From NCBI GenBank assembly GCA_019648995.1, contig BLXT01007807.1, forward strand, positions 651,819-673,870: a stretch of DNA of 22,052 nt, given 5' to 3'. Below, piece after piece: positions 1 through 14,163 of this stretch. The notes under the pieces are model-generated. The model was not told the DNA's origin. It saw nothing but the letters and a program-made list of their open reading frames with translations, and ran no database searches. Every line of letters begins with the position of its first letter. Within the stretch, counting starts at the first letter, position 1. A program made the translations under genes and the position numbers. Origin of the DNA: Plakobranchus ocellatus. Taxonomy: Eukaryota; Mollusca; Gastropoda; Plakobranchidae.

Positions 1-229
1 AGCAGGAAAAGGTAGAAATGTGCAAGAATGAGGCGCATGCATTGTTGTAGATCTTGCAAGGCCCAGTGGGTGTCAAAGCGTATGCGAGATGCAAGAAGGT
101 TTGGTATAGCTCATTAAAAGCTGCTTAGTTATCAAATACAGTACTCAATGACTATATGGCAAGGCAGATTTGGATATGAAATAGCATATAATATCAATCT
201 ACCAGTCAGAATTCGTCCATGATCCTCTC

Positions 230-316
230 TTTCTCTCCGTTCTTCTTCTTCTTCTCTCTCTCTCTCTCTATTGGTCTCTTTTCTTTATTAAAAATCCTCT
301 CTCTCTCTCTCGCTGC
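230..316 (+). repeat. Pyrimidine-rich microsatellites (TC, TTC)
   Basis: TTCTTCTTCTTC followed by (TC)n, then a second (CT)n run at about 297-311, separated by an AT-rich spacer. The rest of 1-420 shows no gene. Confidence 0.85.
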
Positions 317-1076
317 CCATTCACAAACATATAAATAAAAATCTAGTTACTCCTACATAGGCTTACATATAAGTGCAGGTATGCATACATACATTCACAA
401 TTCATACAGTTTTAAAAAAAGATGCTCCAAAACCCTATTAACAAACTTCTGTTTCATTTTTCGGTTCCCAACGTGCTGGAATTTGAAATGGTAAACGGTT
501 TCCTCCAGGCATCCAGAGCTGACCCAAATGACCTGCTAAAAATTTGTATCAGAAATGTTCCAACTGTCGAAGAAATAGCATTTTTATCTATAACCCTACC
601 TCTAGAAAGAAATGTACGTCAAGACTTAGGCCTGTAAGAAAAAGATAACGTTAAATTATTTTGCGTTAAGAATAAATACTGCTTAAAGACAACATACAGT
701 GCTCCAGAATGAAAGTTATTTGATGATTTTATTAATTTCTCCAAATATGGAGTACAGGTATACTGATTACTATAGCACAAGTTATTTGGTAGAAACAAAA
801 CACTCAATTTAACTCTCATTAATTCCTTCAAGAACGATAGGCACTGGAGAAAAGCCCTTCAATTCCTATACTGGACCAATAGGTTTTCAAATTATCCTGA
901 TTTGTGTGAGGGTTTGCTTCATATCTTTGTTAAATTCCTTTTCATACAGAAGCGTAAATATGTGATGTCTCAAACGTCGTATTCTAATTGTTGTCCATGT
1001 ATTAATGGTCTAGACCCATATTACCATCTTATTAACAAACATGCAGAAGTCTGTAATAATAGTTAACTTCCATTTT

Positions 1077-1190
1077 TTAATGACTTTTCAGTTACTGGCT
1101 GTAGTGAATCACATCTCATTCTCAGTGACAAAATTGATGACTGTGAAATCAATATATATGTGCTTTCAAATTACCCATAGAGATTTTGAT
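1077..1190 (+). pseudogene. Possible remnant of a LINE endonuclease domain
   Basis: One plus-strand frame reads FSVTGCSESHLILSDKIDD followed by CEINIYV. This resembles the ESHL...D/E-acidic stretch of apurinic-type endonucleases in non-LTR retrotransposons. The stretch is short, isolated and ends in a stop, so this is only a weak resemblance. Confidence 0.2.
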
Positions 1191-1349
1191 GATTCTAACC
1201 ATTCAGGCTTGTGTGTGTAGATTAAATTTTAAAGCAAATATCAAAATTTCAATGTTATGATTAAAAACCTATCAATATCAAAAGTTCATAGAAGGAGATG
1301 ATCTCATCTAAAAACTCCTTGTTGTTTTTACTTATAACAGAAACCCCTC

Positions 1350-1465
1350 GATATTTATTATTATCATCCCCGCCACCATCACCTTCATAACAATAATCAT
1401 TACCCCACCACCATTTGTGATAATGATTGTCACCATCATCGTGTACACTCACAACACAATCATCC
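1350..1465. repeat. Low-complexity trinucleotide-like tract (ATC/ACC/ATT)
   Basis: Imperfect runs of ATT, ATC, CACC and ATCATC. They give the minus-strand reading frame here a biased Asp/Gly/His/Trp composition, which marks it as low complexity and not a gene. Confidence 0.7.
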
Positions 1466-2599
1466 CGAGGCCTACGAAACTTTCACAGCAATCATTGCAA
1501 TCAAGTACCAATACCGCACTGGGCATGGAAGGTTTTTCAGGTATTTTCTAAAATGTAAATTTATACAGTCAACACGGCTTCAGTCCATGTCCAGGGGACT
1601 TAATAAAAAGATCGACTTACATGAAAAATCGAGTTACGTGATGTTTAAGTTACCTTCCCTGGTTAAAGCGATAGATATTAATAATATTATTGTCACTATA
1701 TCAGAATTTCAGATCTGTTTAGCCTCAGTTCAAAGATTTAAATTGAGTAGCACTCTATCGCTAATGGAGTTCATGTATTAATCTTGTTAAAAAGAACAAT
1801 TAAATCCAAAGGAAAATTGTCATCTGGGGCTAAATCTTAAGAAAACAGTACGCTCGATTGTGACCGTAGTTTACAAAGGCATAGTTTTAATTGAGGAAAA
1901 ATATTTTAGTCATTTGAGAGCTGAACACTGATCGAAAGAGACTCAAATCTCTCCATTGTCTCGGGTAGATCAATATTTAAAAATTTTAACTTTATTAAAA
2001 TCTAAGTAATAATTAATATATAAAAAAATGTGATGTGTATGTCTTGTGTGCGCCAACAAAATGAATCGGAAAAGTCTTTTTTTCCTTTGCTATTGCTATT
2101 TCAATATATTGTGCCATATCCAAGGTTTCGGAACTATCACAGAAACAAAATATAATTTGGTGGGTATCAAAATTCCTTTTTCGGGACTTCTTGTGTCAAA
2201 ACTTGAGGATTGCCACCCTGTTCGCGACAATTTATTATATCATTAAATATTATATAAAATTATCCTTGCCAGTCAAATTTTTTTTTCTATCACAGTATCA
2301 GCAGCCAATAATTGAAAAGATACGTTTGTGCAAAAGACAAGGATACAAAATCTACAGAACATTTTTGTGGCTCAATTTCCATACATCCTCACAAGAAGTA
2401 TCAGGCTACTGGCCCACTGAATGCTGTTTCTCTTAAGCTACTAGACGCAAATCTACATACTAGTCATGCATACAATAAACACTTAAGATCTATAGCATCC
2501 AACGCAATTACTGAAGACTCATTTTTAACGCCTATCACAGGCGATCCATCGTTACTCCATGTATTTTTAGCTGCTGCTTTGTGGGCGAAGCATTAGGGA

Positions 2600-5500
2600 A
2601 TGGCTTTATTGGTACGTTTATCACATAGGGCCTAATAAGCCATATTGCTACCCATTTAATTTTTTACTATACAAAATTGGGGTTGAAAACAGCTCATGAC
2701 ATACAATTTGTGCAGTAATAGCAAAGAGCACTAAGGTTAATGGCCTTTACTTTGTCACACAACGAGAAAAAAAAATGGCCACAGATCCAACATCAACAAC
2801 ATTAAAAGAGAAAAAAAACCATAACATCATAATTTTAATTATGGTCAAATGTGTTTATATTTTTATCATATGCATGTAGGACTCATAATATTTAGCATAT
2901 AACTTATATAGTGTTTATGGTACCCATACGTACATCAGACAAATTCTGTAGGTAATGTACAAGGATCAGAACGATACATTAGCAAGGCCGCCAGCCAAAG
3001 TTCATGCTAGTACAAAAAATGAAACATTCACTCTTCAAAAAAATGATAAACAATGTAACTAAGGAAAACAATTAAGAGGCACATATTTTTACCTAATTAT
3101 TTGATATCAGCATACTTTATTATTCCAAGAGGTAAAATAGCGTATCTAATCTTGCCTATATGTTGAAAATATAAAAAAATTTTTAAAAGTGAAAACAAAA
3201 TTGTTATATCCAATTAATTTATTAAAATAAAATGAAACAGATGGCTTTAGATTTTACAAAAGTATTTTAAAGCTGAATGAAGTAAGTCACAATGTTTTCC
3301 AAATAGTAAGCATCATAAAGATCACTATGAAAAAAAAAAGCAAAAGTGAATTTTGTTGGAAGGAAAAAAAGAGCATAAAATTTCAAAAGCAAAAAATCAT
3401 TGAGAAAATATTTTAGTTCTAATTGAACAAAAAAATAATGGAAAAAAACCTATCCCCTCCCCCCACCTAAAACAAAGCAGCAAACAAAGTGAAAGCAATC
3501 AATCATAGTTCAAAACGTGTCAATGATACAAATAAAGATAAAACAAATCACACTTTCATCTTTCAGCTTTGTACCTTAGGAACAGAAGACATAGTCAATA
3601 AAGCATTGTAGGAAAGTTGTTGAAATGATCAGTAAAGTTTGCAGGCTAAATAAAGCGAAATGGCAACAAAAAACGCTAATTTAAATTTTTTTTTTTCTTC
3701 ATGGATGTTTTTTTGTTGTTTTGTTTTAAACGAGCAACCATTAAATGTATTGCTCACGGGATACAGGCACACAAACACACACACACCCTTGTGAACTGAA
3801 AACACTCTCATGCATTAAATATTTCTGTGTTATAGTTAATATTAACGACCACAAGTGTACAAATCAAACAAAAAAAACAACACCAAAAAAAAATAGTAAT
3901 GATCAATAGCAACAATAAGAACATGTTTACTGGTACATGACAGTACTGCATGAAACATGGTTATACATAAATACTGCTCTTGTATCACTATCGGAAGCTT
4001 TCACATTTAGTCAGAGGAAAAGAAGACACACGCAAAGCTTAGAACAATAAAACTGCCTTAGACCAAAACCCCTTAAGCATCAACTCAACTCATACACTTT
4101 TTTACCCTCCTATGGAAACTTCGAACTTTAAATTAAAAAAAAAAAATCAAACAATTTCTTATCAGGATTCCATTAGAATCAAAATTCCTCCTCCAAATTA
4201 TGTTACAGAATGTATGGCCAAGTATTGTTCCACATTGACAAACTCGGAGAAAGGCAATTTCACCTTTAGGATCCCCCTCTGGGCATTTTTCATCTTGCTA
4301 CACTCATTCCACTCTACCCACACAAGAGGAAAACATGTACTGTCAGCACAGATGACACATTGTGTGTTCTTCACTTGAACCTATGAACTAACATTTCAAT
4401 GATTGCAGCCCTTTGAAAATGTTTTCAGAAAATTACTACTAAAGATACATGAGCAGCGTTTTTTCCCCCTGACCATTTATATCGCACCACTGGGAAACAA
4501 TGGACGATAAAGTGAAAGACACAATTACTTTTTTTTTCATAGTGGGCATTTTTCACCATTGTTTGACAGCAAAGTTTGTGTAAGCCTATGTGTATCAACA
4601 TCCCAAAAATTTTATCATAGCGATTCATCCATCATTTCAACAGGGTTTGGGAAACAAAAACTCACTTATAGCAGGTGATGGTCTGGCCTTTCCACTAAAT
4701 AACCTGGAAATCGGCAGCAGGAAAGGCCAAACAGTATTCACTAGTGCGAAAGGATCCTACTTCTTTCTTCAAGTTTTCAAGTATCTTTTATTTCCTTGCT
4801 TCATCGAAATTGAAAAAAAAAAAAGGTATGGAACCAAATGTCACTTCAGAACCACAACAGTAAAACAAGGACGCTAATATAGTTATCATTCTGTACCAAA
4901 CCTCTGGATTGGATGGGCCCAGAGTTAACTCACATAGACAACATTTGTCTTGGTTGTATTGAAGTTTGGTACGGCTTCATCTTTCCCACTTATGCCTGTA
5001 AAATTAGCGAAAGCTTCGACATGCCTCCTAGCCTGCACACACACACAAAATCACCACCATCTTTGTAATCTTAGACTCAATCCAAAGGATCATGACTGCA
5101 TGAAGTTACTACAAAAAGTGAGGGTTTTTTGTTTTTTAATGGATCTTGAATGAGCAGCTTTGGATAAAGAAGCATATGTACGCTCGACTTGCAGCGGTAA
5201 AATGTAATACAAACACGAAGAATAACCCCCCCCCCCCCGCAGGCAACAGACTGGGCACACATCTGTCACTCCCCTTGCCTCTCCTCTATCCTAAATCTTT
5301 CACACAACCCCACCCACTGACTCTCACATTGATTGTTTCCCTACCTGTTACAAGATCAGGATGCTTATTGCTATGCAGGTTATACCTTTTCTTTTGAAGA
5401 ACAAGAAACAAAATTTAAAACTGTTGAGAAGAGGAAATCTATTAAAAGAGTGGGAAAATGCTTTTCCTTCTAGTGGCATCTGATAAACCAAACAAGTTCT

Positions 5501-6704
5501 TGTCACTGCTTAAAGTTTCAGTAGAGATAATTCTGTCAGCTCCAACCCACTTGAAAAGTTACACAGTCAATAAACCCCTTCAGTTTCATCATGCAGGGGG
5601 AAGAATCCAAGCGATGTAAAAATGTGCTGCCATTGCAATGAAAAAAAAATATATATCCATCTATCTCTGACTAAAATTTAAAAAGAGCTGCAAAAATACT
5701 GTGAGGCTAATTCACTCCATGGATGGAACTTGTCACACAAAAGCAAAGTGCTTGTATCGCGGTTTATAGTCCAGATAAAATACTCACTCCATTTAGTTTA
5801 TGGTCTTAGGCTCGACAGTCTACCTTGCTGAGAAGCTTTGCTGATGGTAATCAGATGTCAGGCATAAGATCATGATAGTTTCATGGCCAGTTGTCTACCC
5901 AACCACCACTAACACTTACAGTTACAGTAGGGTGCAGGGTTTTCATTTTTTTCTATCGCAAATGGGTAAGAAAATCAACTCCTCTTTTCCATAGTTTTGA
6001 TTACAATCACCATGCGGGTTCCACATGGGAGCTGCAAATATAAAGCCTAACTTAAGTACCTAGTACCAGTAATTATGACAAAGTAAAAAAATTCCCTTTA
6101 TCTTTTTCTTAAAGACTTCACTGCCACCTCCAGATCTTTCTAAGCATAACTGAAAGTTCCAGAGGGGTGGCGATTTCAAACAGACCACATGCTCCACTAT
6201 GGCCACAACACTGGGCTCAATAATAAAAATAATGACAATTACAATAACAATGATAAAATGCGGTGCACTGACCTCTTTCTCTTCAAACTTGGAGAGAAAC
6301 ACACAACAGGGTGGGCTAAGGAAATATAATCCACATGTAAACATGTAAAAAATGGTCAGATATTTTGTTAAAAAAATTTTTTTTTAAATTAAGAAACCAA
6401 CCAGGGTGTCTGCTGCTAGCGCTGAAATGCTGAAATCATTCATATTTTTGCCATACTGCTGTACCAGTATATTTGCAAGATTCTACCTAGATACAGATTA
6501 TTCATATACAAGAAAAAAAAAAAATAATGATAAACAGATAGGAGCGCAACATTTCAATCAAATCTCACAGAAGCCATGATTGATGTTCCATTAACAACAT
6601 TCTCTCCCCCATCTTCATCCCTCCCCAAGTTATAAAGAAAGGAATAAAAAAAAAAAACCCACCTAGAAATCATTCATGACAGCTGTTTTTTCTTCCTTTT
6701 TATG
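2600..6704. other. A-rich non-coding region downstream of CDC42
   Basis: The plus strand has dozens of A runs of 6-12 bases, whereas T runs are fewer. It also has a (CA)n tract near 3770-3787 and a C11-type run at 5226-5238. No frame resembles a protein. The asymmetry means T-rich sequence on the CDC42 sense strand, compatible with a long 3' UTR or intergenic DNA. Confidence 0.6.
5226..5238 (+). repeat. Poly-C homopolymer
   Basis: AACCCCCCCCCCCCGCAGG: a C run of about 12 in otherwise AT-rich DNA. Confidence 0.9.
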
Positions 6705-6891
6705 CTGCAAATTTGCTAGAAAATATTTAATCAAAAGAGAAGAAAAAAAAAGGATAAAATTAATGTATCACAATTTCTGTTTATCATTGTGATGTTTTGT
6801 TTTTTGTTGGTTTATATATTTTTGTTGTTGTATTCCTGTTGCATTTGTCTGCATTGTTTGTAGTATGTTTGTTGCTCTAGGCACATTGCTT
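6705..6891 (-). other. CDC42: Putative proximal 3' UTR of CDC42
   Basis: The sequence after the stop is non-coding and AT-rich. An ATTAAA hexamer on the minus strand lies at 6732-6727, followed about 20-50 nt later by CA-containing and G/T-rich sequence, compatible with a weak polyadenylation site. Longer 3' UTRs are equally possible, since AATAAA-type hexamers recur farther left (for example minus strand near 4792). The 3' end is therefore unresolved. Confidence 0.35.
6727..6732 (-). promoter_or_regulatory. Candidate polyadenylation signal (ATTAAA)
   Basis: First canonical-variant hexamer downstream of the CDC42 stop on the minus strand, about 160 nt past TAA. A T-rich and GGTGGG-containing stretch follows within 50-70 nt. 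Such hexamers are common by chance in DNA this AT-rich. Confidence 0.3.
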
Positions 6892-11074
<4,183 letters not shown>

Positions 11075-11799
11075 TCAAAAAAAGATAAAAATCAAGCAGC
11101 CTTGTTAATGAAAGGCAAGTGCTCCAATCACAGACATGATACTAGTCAAGGTTTTTACCTTCACTGTGATTAGAACTATTCCCTGCCCTTTATGCTTAGG
11201 GTAAAAAACAGACAGATTACAACACATTTTTTCTGGACTTAAAAAAATTAAGAATAAGACATAATTTAAATATATCTTATTTTTGTAAATATTATTTAGA
11301 CTTTTACTAGGTATTGGAATGAGAATACATGGTTTGAATCAAATGATGAATATGTTTTGAACATACAAAAAGGTTTAAGAGAAAGATAATTTACAATTAT
11401 TCTACTGCTTTCTAATTTCTTAGGGTCTTTTTTTTTCCAAGGTAATGAAGTCAAGAGATATCATAGATAGTACTTATGGCTTTGAATAGAGAAAAAATAA
11501 CAGTTTATGAGAATGTGAATCTCACTTATATAAATCAGAATACCAACCTGACGCTTACATTTGAAAAAAAAAAATATGTAATAGAAGCTGCTTGCAGTTT
11601 TTTTTTTTTTTTCAGGCTTTAATATACTCATTTATTTTCTAATTTTACTTCTTTTTTTATGTCCTAAATCCTTGAAAACTTCTTTTGATATTTCAAGACG
11701 TAACAAGTACAATATAAAGACTAAAGGAGGCTTGCCAAAAAAGTTGTCTATTTCAATGAATTTATTTCAATCTTTTCTATTTTTGCTGACCCTTGCCAT

Positions 11800-12388
11800 T
11801 TACAAATGTAATAGCATTTCTTTATAATATGAATTTGGATTTTGTAAACATTCAATATTATGCTCAGAGTAACTGACGTATTCACAGAGTCTGGCTATTT
11901 TAAGTATTTTGTTTTCTTCAAGTGTAGGCCTAGGCTTCAATTCTAGATCAATATCAAATATGGACCTAAATCTAGATCTAAAATAAATTGGGTATTTATT
12001 GAATAAAAGAGTCATTTCGCACTGTTTTACGCTAAAGTTAAGTGGGCCCCATTCTTGGTCTAAGCATCAGGGAAACAGGAGTAGGGTCTTGTAATATTAC
12101 AAATGTAATAGCATTTCTTTATAGTATGAATTTGGATTTTGTAAACATTCAATATTATGCTCAGAGTAACTGACATATTCACAGAGTCTGGCTATTTTAA
12201 GTATTTTGTTTTCTTCAAGTGTAGGCCTAGGCTTCAATTCTAGATCAATATCAAATATGGACCTAAATCTAGATCTAAAATAAATTGGGTATTTATTGAA
12301 TAAAAGAGTCATTTCGCACTGTTTTACGCTAAAGTTAAGTGGGCCCCATTCTTGGTCTAAGCATCAGGGAAACAGGAGTAGGGTCCTG
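11800..12388. repeat. 292-bp tandem duplication, two nearly identical copies
   Basis: Copy 1 is 11800-12091 and copy 2 is 12097-12388, offset by 297 bp. I find only three differences by eye: ATAATATG/ATAGTATG, GACGTATT/GACATATT and GGTCTTG/GGTCCTG. Both copies carry the same short minus-strand open frame, which is simply duplicated DNA and shows no protein similarity. The five bases between the copies are part of the perfect palindrome GTAATATTAC at 12091-12100. Near-identity implies a recent duplication or an assembly error. It lies in the presumed 5' UTR intron of CDC42. Confidence 0.95.
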
Positions 12389-12447
12389 ACTGTTCTTGGC
12401 ATACAGCATCATGAGGCAGTTTGCCACTGCTTTACTTTCACCTGATC

Positions 12448-12507
12448 TTTAGAAACCTAGCTACAGATTTAGTGCTTTTTAGAGACCTAGCTACAGATTT
12501 AGTGCTG
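12448..12507. repeat. 30-bp tandem duplication
   Basis: The unit TTTAGAAACCTAGCTACAGA and its next 10 bases is repeated once 30 bp later with a single A/G change. It begins only about 60 bp after the 292-bp duplication, so this part of the intron seems prone to tandem duplication. Confidence 0.9.
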
Positions 12508-12598
12508 GATGCGAAACCCTTGCTTGGTAGCCAATTGCCCTACAAGGTAAGCCAAAGCTCCTCCCAGTTTTTTGTTTCAGCATAGAGGTAATCCTTAC

Positions 12599-12651
12599 CT
12601 CCTGCAGTCCCTACAAGTTGCAGCTGGTTTTGCTGAGGCCTACCGATAACC
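12599..12651 (-). other. CDC42: Candidate internal 5' UTR exon of CDC42
   Basis: On the minus strand a T-run followed by GTCAG forms a strong acceptor just before 12651. The next 53 nt end in GCAGGAG|GTAAGG, a strong donor. The stretch has no ATG, as suits a non-coding exon upstream of the CDC42 start exon 1.56 kb away. No transcript evidence is available; this is inferred from splice signals alone. Confidence 0.4.
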
Positions 12652-13028
12652 CTGACAAAAAAAAAGTGGCTTTAGGTCCAATTTAGAAATAATATGCGAG
12701 AGATCTCAAGAGATTGTGTTTCATTTTCACACTATTGCATTTTATTTCTAAATCTCACAAATTTATCAAGTAAAACTCACTTCATTTCGTCAGGTTTATT
12801 GGTTTTGTTGGGACCACAGATGGTAAGGATTATCAGATTTGATCTAGATTTTAGGCCTTCACCTAGAGTCTATAGGCCTATAAAATGAGTTTCATATGGG
12901 CTAGCCTAAGTAATCAAACAAGTCAAGTGTAGCTGTAAATATCATGCCCTCTCCATTTTGTCTGTGACTGAAGGCCACAAGTGAGAAAATAATAATTTTT
13001 ATTTTACAGTCTTGCCCAACTGGGTTTA

Positions 13029-13141
13029 AATCTAAGATCTAGATCTAAGCCCAAATTTGATACTGATCTATATTAGGTCTAGATCTATCTAGATCTAGAT
13101 CTAGACCAATACTAGACTCTAGATCTATTTAGGCCTACACT
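13029..13141. repeat. TAGATC / TCTAGA palindromic repeat block
   Basis: A cluster of AGATCT and TCTAGA units, some in direct runs such as TCTAGATCTAGATCTAG, ending in a TAGGCCTA-like motif. Shorter runs of the same unit occur near 7566, 7716, 11965, 12840, 17410-17462 and 18195. The unit is self-complementary, so runs can form hairpins on either strand. Confidence 0.85.
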
Positions 13142-13480
13142 AGAAGAAGACAAAATTGCCAGATTCCGACTATATGTGGGGTAAACTGAGCGTAATAAAT
13201 AGCCTTAAAAAAATACATTTATCTTGATGACTTGATTGAAATGTAGATCTTGATGTCAGATGCTTCAAAAGTCATCAGTTCAGTGCGGAAGTGAGAACTG
13301 AGATTATGAGTGAAGGCTCTCAAGTGGCCATTTTGACAATAAAAAACCGATTTGTCTTTTCTCACCGACGAAACTGTTCAGGGCAAATATATACAATGCG
13401 TAACATGCCGGCACAAAGTGGTTATTTATTATTAATACCTATTTTATTTGTTTAATCCAGATTTCGATCTAAATACTTAC

Positions 13481-13600
13481 AATAAGGGTTAGAAAATCCT
13501 AACTTATCGGTGCGATGTCAAGCTCTACAGCTTTGCCGGAAGAAACGTAAGGGTTGTAACCCATGCGCGTTGCCACGACTGCGCAAGATCAGGGTCTGCC
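13481..13600 (-). other. CDC42: Candidate first non-coding exon of CDC42
   Basis: The minus strand has ATT|GTAAGTATT with the donor at 13480, downstream of a GC-rich promoter-like block. The exact transcription start is unknown; about 13550-13600 is a guess from the positions of the GC box and ETS-like site. A second usable donor, CGTCG|GTGAGA, sits farther along at 13366, so the exon could be longer. It contains an upstream ATG at 13564-13562, described in the findings. Confidence 0.4.
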
Positions 13601-13620
13601 TGCCCGCCCCACCTCTTTAG
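13534..13620 (-). promoter_or_regulatory. CDC42: Candidate CDC42 promoter (GC box, ETS-like and NRF-1-like sites)
   Basis: This is the most CpG-rich spot in the window. On the minus strand it has GGGGCGGG (13610-13603), an Sp1-type GC box. There are two CG-rich half sites resembling NRF-1 (TGCGCAAG near 13580 and ATGCGCG at 13563-13569, as read on plus). An ETS-like TCTTCCGGC lies at 13543-13535. The arrangement and lack of a TATA box fit a housekeeping promoter. Orientation follows from the strong minus-strand donor just downstream. Confidence 0.45.
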
Positions 13621-13739
13621 CGATAAAAAACTAGCAAAAGTCGAGCATCGCCTGAATGGCACTTCTGAGTCATTGTGGGAGGAGCAGAAAGGGGAAGGGG
13701 AAGGTGTTTTAATTAAGGTGTCATTCATTTAGTAACTCG

Positions 13740-14160
13740 GGGGGGAACAGGCTGTCTTCTACTGTTCTGAAAATTACTTTAAACATTCAATAATAGATTG
13801 TCTTTTCCTCTAGACAATTTTCACCACTTATCTGTCAAAACTATAGACAAAATATTTGCGTGTATAATTATGTTCATTGCTCATCATGCCAGCGTGATTT
13901 AAAAAAAAAAAAAAAAAAAAGAAAGTAATAATAATAGATTACAACGGTTTTGAAGTTTCGCTTCACATGTAACATTTCGGAATTTCAATAATTCTATTTC
14001 TTGCTCTACATTGGAGAATTTTGAACCGCAATGGCATTCAAAAAAAATCATATCATAAAACTTGAAGTATTTTTTTTATCCATCTCCTATTTGTCCGAAA
14101 GATAATAATAGCAGTCTTTAGACCGCAAAAATCCTTTCAAAATACGATTTTGCTTTTTTT
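13740..14160. other. AT-rich spacer with a 20-base poly-A run
   Basis: Lies between the CDC42 promoter-like block and the dead retrotransposon. A 20-base A run lies at 13901-13920, followed by AATAATAATAG. No gene seen. Confidence 0.7.
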
Positions 14161-14163
14161 CAG

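Larger units (their letters stand above)
421..2600. other. Region with no supported gene
   Basis: Several short open frames exist (for example 422-637 and 2312-2596 plus), but none resembles a known family or has convincing splice context. The sequence is AT-rich. Apart from the low-complexity tract and possible LINE remnant listed separately, I see nothing here. Confidence 0.6.

Noticed and set aside
1261-1452. Minus-strand 63-residue frame rich in Asp, Gly, His and Trp
   Set aside because: Its composition comes from an ATC/ACC/ATT low-complexity tract; no gene context.
2312-2596. 94-residue plus-strand frame
   Set aside because: Looks fairly balanced in composition but matches nothing I know and has stops in all frames just outside it; kept only as part of the unsupported region.
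4590-4877. 95-residue plus-strand frame
   Set aside because: No recognisable family, no splice or promoter context, and it ends in lysine-rich sequence from poly-A runs.
11800-12312. Two identical 71-residue minus-strand open frames (11800-12015 and 12097-12312)
   Set aside because: They are identical because the DNA is duplicated. The frame has no recognisable domain and contains residues encoded by TAGATC repeat DNA.
13387-13396. TATATA motif as the main CDC42 TATA box
   Set aside because: On the minus strand it lies only about 20-25 bases before the 13366 donor, so a start 30 bases downstream would fall inside the intron.
13525-13728. 67-residue minus-strand frame across the CpG-rich block
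   Set aside because: It coincides with the promoter-like GC box and likely first exon; no protein similarity.
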